Source: Amycolatopsis acidiphila
GTDB lineage: Bacteria > Actinomycetota > Actinomycetes > Mycobacteriales > Pseudonocardiaceae
Assembly (NCBI RefSeq): GCF_021391495.1
Contig: NZ_CP090063.1
Span: 6,882,001 to 6,946,000, forward strand
Direction: 5' to 3'
Length of the DNA: 64,000 bases
The notes beneath the pieces are model-generated. The model made no database searches, was not told the DNA's origin, and saw only the letters and a program-made list of their open reading frames with translations. A program made the position numbers and the translations under genes. Positions 61,849 to 64,000 of this stretch are shown one piece after another (within the stretch, counting starts at the first letter, position 1; every line of letters starts with the position of its first letter).

Positions 61849-64000
61849 CTAGCCCCCTTCCGCCACTCGGCCTTGGTAAAGTTGCTCATATTTGACCGCG
61901 ATATCCCCTTTCTTGCATCTTCTTAATTCAATGCAAGCCTGATTCCATGCAAACGCCAAACGACGAGTCATTCCTACCGTATTTTTCTCTTTCGGAATGC
62001 ATTTGTTATAGCCATCTAAGGCGTCCACAAGAAGTTTGACACGCTCGTCTGGGCTGTTTGTCAAGAGTGCTCGCAAGTGGTGCGCGAACGAGGTGTTCAG
62101 TGCACTATCGTTCTCCTTCAGCGCTTCCTCTGCGGCGCGACGGATGTTCTCAAGTCGAGTAGGTAAGTCGTCAACTTTGGAGAGCCGCTTGGTTTTCGCC
62201 TCCAATATCGTCATGGTCAACAACGGCTCGACCGCCCATTTCTCTGCCATAGCGACTTCGATCAAGCCCTTGAAAGCTTCATCGATGCGCCGATCACGTT
62301 CCTCTTTTGGAAGTTCCCGAAACATACATATGATTTGCTCGACATAGAATGTAGTTAGAGCCGTATCCGGCACCTCGAGTGACATGGAGTAGTGCCATGA
62401 ATCTTCGACCAGCTCCAATGACTTATCTGGAAGATGGACAAAAAGATGCGACGTGTAGGATTCTAGGAAATTTGATCGCTGGTGAGGCGAGACATTGGCT
62501 CCTTCACTGAGCGAACGCAACCTGTGGTATGACTTCGACAGCCATGTATAAACGCTCTCAAGGTCGCGTGAATCGTCCACCGAGACGACGTCCAAGGGCA
62601 GCATCTTGAGCATCTTCAAGCTGTCCCGAAATATTTCTCCGTAGTAAGGCCGTTCACACCACTGATCGCCAAACGCCTTGGTCATCTTCCCGAGCAGATC
62701 GACTGCTGTCCTAAACTCAAGTTGCTCGAATACCTCCTTTTCGCGCCACTCGATCTTGAGAATCTCGAACCCAATTTGGTCCTGCCCTGGGCAATTAGGT
62801 GCTGCCGCCGCTGTCTCCAAAAGATGTCGCGCAACCGCCAGCCAACGTGCATTATCATCCGCTTGCGCCCTGAGCTTGTCTGAAAGTAAGGCAATAAAAC
62901 TCTCAGCGAAGCGGCACAGGTGGTCGTAGTTGTCACCGGCCACACCAGTTAGAGTGCTTTCCAGTCTATTCATCGGACGGAGCGCGCTTCGTATGCCCTC
63001 GATAGTCCATTTGCGTACTCTATTGGTTGCGTCCTCATTACCCACCGACTCCAGACCGCGCAGTGGCTTGACCATATACATAAGGCCGCTGACAATTTCG
63101 TTAAGCCGGAACCGGTCGGCATAATCGCTGGGGAGTTGATCAAGGACCACGTGCGGTTGGCTTTCTAACAGGACTTGAGCGATTACCTGGTGACGAGCCT
63201 TATGTTCGCGAGCGTGATAGACCCACGGATCGCGATTCGCGCGGTCGATCAGGTTCACGCCGGGCGCGAGAGCCGCGAGCATCGGACTGGTCAACTTGAC
63301 GCCGGTGACGGTCGCTAAGCAAACGTGGCAGTACGCTTGCTTGTCTTCAGCAGTGAGTCGATCAAGCTCCGACCAAACTTTCTGAACCATATCTTGGCCA
63401 TACACTGCCTTAATAAGCTTTACCAGCAAAGGCGAATCTCGGGCTTGCAGACAACTTGCTTGAGCATGCAATCGGAGGTCGATGAAGTCAGCAAGATTAG
63501 GATACTGAGTGGATACATCTTCTTCGCTGAGGCCTTCCTCGATCAAATTATCCCGTGCTCTGGTAATGAGCTTTGCCCAAGAGGTAGCCTCGGTCGCATT
63601 TAACGGCAGTAGATTCACTGACCGTACCCGCAGGTCCGCACGGACCCCGTCATAATCTGACCAGCGTCCATCAAGCACAACAACGGATCGGTCATTACCA
63701 CTGAGGGCGCGCGCGTGCAGCCCAGCACGCAAATGTGAGTCGAGATTCTGTCCGATATACCTGTCAATCGAATAGACAACGATAGGCGTCCAGGTAGTTG
63801 GCTCAATAAGTTCGTCAACCTCTCCCTGAAATTGAGCTAAGCACCCATGATCGTAGGGTTCATAGTAGTTGGACCACCGCAAGAACACATGAGTGGTTTT
63901 CGCCGCAGCGATTAGACTGTTAACGTAGGTACTTTTCCCGTCGCCAGCGTCGCCAGTGACAAAGAACGTCTTGCCGAACCGGCTGTCAAGATGCTCCAGC
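61849..64000 (-). CDS. P-loop NTPase, partial, runs out of the window
   Basis: The last 717 codons of a larger protein. The reading frame is open to the window edge with no upstream stop; a Walker A motif TGDAGDGKSTYVN is encoded at about 63919-63957, so the N-terminus lies beyond 64000. The rest is a helical region with sparse motifs (YPNLADFIDLRLHAQASCLQ, LDQLPSDYADRFRLNEIVSG), like STAND or Avs-type NTPases, and a C-terminal helical repeat. An N-terminal effector domain may be missing from view. Low GC compared with the core. Function in defence is inferred from context only. Confidence 0.65.
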   Translation of the reverse strand, partial: LEHLDSRFGKTFFVTGDAGDGKSTYVNSLIAAAKTTHVFLRWSNYYEPYDHGCLAQFQGEVDELIEPTTWTPIVVYSIDRYIGQNLDSHLRAGLHARALSGNDRSVVVLDGRWSDYDGVRADLRVRSVNLLPLNATEATSWAKLITRARDNLIEEGLSEEDVSTQYPNLADFIDLRLHAQASCLQARDSPLLVKLIKAVYGQDMVQKVWSELDRLTAEDKQAYCHVCLATVTGVKLTSPMLAALAPGVNLIDRANRDPWVYHAREHKARHQVIAQVLLESQPHVVLDQLPSDYADRFRLNEIVSGLMYMVKPLRGLESVGNEDATNRVRKWTIEGIRSALRPMNRLESTLTGVAGDNYDHLCRFAESFIALLSDKLRAQADDNARWLAVARHLLETAAAAPNCPGQDQIGFEILKIEWREKEVFEQLEFRTAVDLLGKMTKAFGDQWCERPYYGEIFRDSLKMLKMLPLDVVSVDDSRDLESVYTWLSKSYHRLRSLSEGANVSPHQRSNFLESYTSHLFVHLPDKSLELVEDSWHYSMSLEVPDTALTTFYVEQIICMFRELPKEERDRRIDEAFKGLIEVAMAEKWAVEPLLTMTILEAKTKRLSKVDDLPTRLENIRRAAEEALKENDSALNTSFAHHLRALLTNSPDERVKLLVDALDGYNKCIPKEKNTVGMTRRLAFAWNQACIELRRCKKGDIAVKYEQLYQGRVAEGG

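Overview
This is a high-GC actinobacterial chromosome segment, most likely from the Pseudonocardiaceae and possibly Amycolatopsis. The genus is my inference. The evidence is a mycothiol S-conjugate amidase, a GreA of actinobacterial type, a DivIVA-like coiled-coil protein, frequent GTG/TTG starts, and a block (thioredoxin-like DUF255 protein, small membrane protein, mca, DUF4307 protein, greA, metB, Pra-like protein, cbs, thiolase) whose order matches my memory of the Rv1084-Rv1074c neighbourhood of Mycobacterium tuberculosis.

Positions 1-31 kb are mostly conserved chromosome. They hold acyl-CoA dehydrogenase, the mca/greA/metB/cbs/thiolase block with threonine deaminase and an Lrp regulator, a BAX-inhibitor-like membrane protein, a two-domain fatty acyl-CoA reductase, a DivIVA-like protein, amidase, MFS exporter, DinB2-type polymerase, a ferredoxin-reductase-like flavoprotein and several cell-envelope or secreted proteins. 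Clear terminator hairpins separate several of these units.

Positions 31-44.6 kb are a more variable metabolic and regulatory stretch. It has a stand-alone ThrRS lacking editing and TGS domains behind a structured leader, two MFS exporters flanking a LysR gene (the second broken by an in-frame amber stop), an ECF42-type sigma factor with its DGPF partner, a DUF2975/XRE pair behind a perfect palindrome, then small detoxification-type enzymes, an acetyltransferase, a hydrolase and an APH-fold kinase.

Positions 44.6-64 kb look like an accessory island. A VapC-like toxin reading frame is cut short at about 44.97 kb. Beyond it come a tandem-HTH protein, a PHP-SMC ATPase of TrlF type next to a membrane protein with a degenerate potassium-channel-like pore, a TOPRIM protein, a truncated IS5-family transposase, a two-gene membrane module of unknown function and, at the right edge, a P-loop NTPase that continues out of the window. 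By eye, parts of this region are more AT-rich than the rest. Within it lies an XRE/TPR-like regulator, an ATGA-coupled string of small genes of the kind seen in actinomycete integrative elements, a pentapeptide-repeat-like protein, and a compact RiPP locus. The RiPP locus is a radical SAM/SPASM maturase followed by a 66-residue precursor whose C-terminus carries five aromatic-Asp-Asn units (FDN, WDN, FDN, WDN, WDN), the expected substrate of a three-residue cyclophane-forming enzyme. This locus and the TrlF/pore pair are the two most interesting systems here. No tRNA, rRNA or CRISPR array was seen.
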